A stretch of 49,092 nt of DNA, from positions 1 through 49,092 of the IMG/VR virus record IMGVR_UViG_3300028025_001202; one strand, given 5' to 3'. The translations under genes were made by a program, and so were the position numbers. Shown here piece by piece: positions 48,811 to 49,092 of this stretch. Position 1 is the stretch's first letter; each line of letters starts with the position of its first letter. The notes below the pieces were generated by a model that saw only the letters and a program-made list of their open reading frames with translations, was not told where the DNA came from and made no database searches. This stretch comes from a virus.

Positions 48811-49078
48811 ATGGCTCGATTTGGCCACCTAGGGCTTTTTGTCTTTCTGTTTCGTTTTGGCGGTTCTTTACTTTCTCAAATGCTGAGATGCCAAAACAAG
48901 CCGCAGTTAATCCTGCAAAAATCTCTAATATAATCGGCTCAATAACAAACTGCTGTTGTAATGCCCCTGTAACGATATCAACTGTCCCATAGGCCACCAA
49001 AACTACGAATGATGCAAAACCTAAAACCGACTTTTCGTTAATCTCGTTGTCGTCTTTAAAAATGTCAATTAAAGCCAT
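48791..49078 (-). CDS. Holin-like protein, two transmembrane helices
   Basis: 95 residues. Two hydrophobic helices (VLGFASFVVLVAYGTVDIV, about 18-37; IILEIFAGLTAACFGISAF, about 48-67) are joined by a short loop and followed by a charged, acidic C-terminus. Size, topology and position before the endolysin fit a holin. It is the first gene of the leftward block, close to the right end of the window. No sequence family is recognised, so this is a topology-based call. Confidence 0.7.
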   Translation of the reverse strand: MALIDIFKDDNEINEKSVLGFASFVVLVAYGTVDIVTGALQQQFVIEPIILEIFAGLTAACFGISAFEKVKNRQNETERQKALGGQIEPYEESEG

Positions 49079-49092
49079 TTCTTTCTTTCTTT

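Noticed and set aside
1-49092. tRNA genes, integrase, attachment site or lysogeny genes
   Set aside because: None was noticed on reading. A tRNA scan by eye is not exhaustive, so a tRNAscan run would be needed to exclude short RNA genes.

Overview
The window looks like the complete, or almost complete, genome of a lytic short-tailed (podovirus-like) dsDNA phage of a Bacteroidota host. The evidence is: a BT4734/VirE-N type primase, a BACON domain in a tail protein, several TAnnTTTG (-7) promoter elements of the Bacteroidota type, few Shine-Dalgarno sequences, AT-rich DNA, and a head/neck gene set (portal, scaffold, capsid, two adaptors, P22 gp10-like stabilisation protein, three ejection-type proteins) resembling that of crAss-like phages and Cellulophaga podoviruses. 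I see no tape measure, sheath, integrase, repressor, RNA polymerase or DNA polymerase, and I noticed no tRNA by eye.

Layout. Two transcription blocks converge on a strong bidirectional terminator at about 11.85 kb. The left block (187-11817, + strand) is the replication and nucleotide-metabolism module. It holds a PrimPol-like primase fused to an SF3 helicase, a PP-loop (PAPS-reductase-like) protein with a Cys-rich small neighbour, an SF2 helicase, a VRR-NUC nuclease, class I ribonucleotide reductase (nrdB then nrdA), a metallophosphoesterase and a Dps/ferritin-like protein. Genes overlap heavily.

The right block (49078-11872, - strand) starts with lysis genes: holin-like protein, single-TM protein, PG-binding/GH19 endolysin, and spanin-like genes including a lipoprotein nested with its neighbour. 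An HNH homing endonuclease follows, preceded by what looks like a highly structured RNA. Then come a 1652-residue collagen-like tail fibre with an S74-type chaperone end and small tail genes. The packaging and head genes follow: 2OG-Fe(II) oxygenase, TerL, portal, scaffold, major capsid, adaptors and stabilisation protein. The block ends with three ejection-type proteins, the last of 2173 residues.

One gene breaks the polarity: a + strand glycosyltransferase (37317-39350) between the packaging genes and the fibre. It fuses a GT4-like domain to a TibC/Aah-type autotransporter O-heptosyltransferase domain with its four-cysteine iron finger. Because a Ser/Thr-rich GTS-repeat fibre lies next door, my leading hypothesis is that the phage O-glycosylates its own fibre.

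The start of the window (1-186) has four TGTACA palindromes. If the ends join, this stretch is the divergent control region between the two blocks and a candidate origin.
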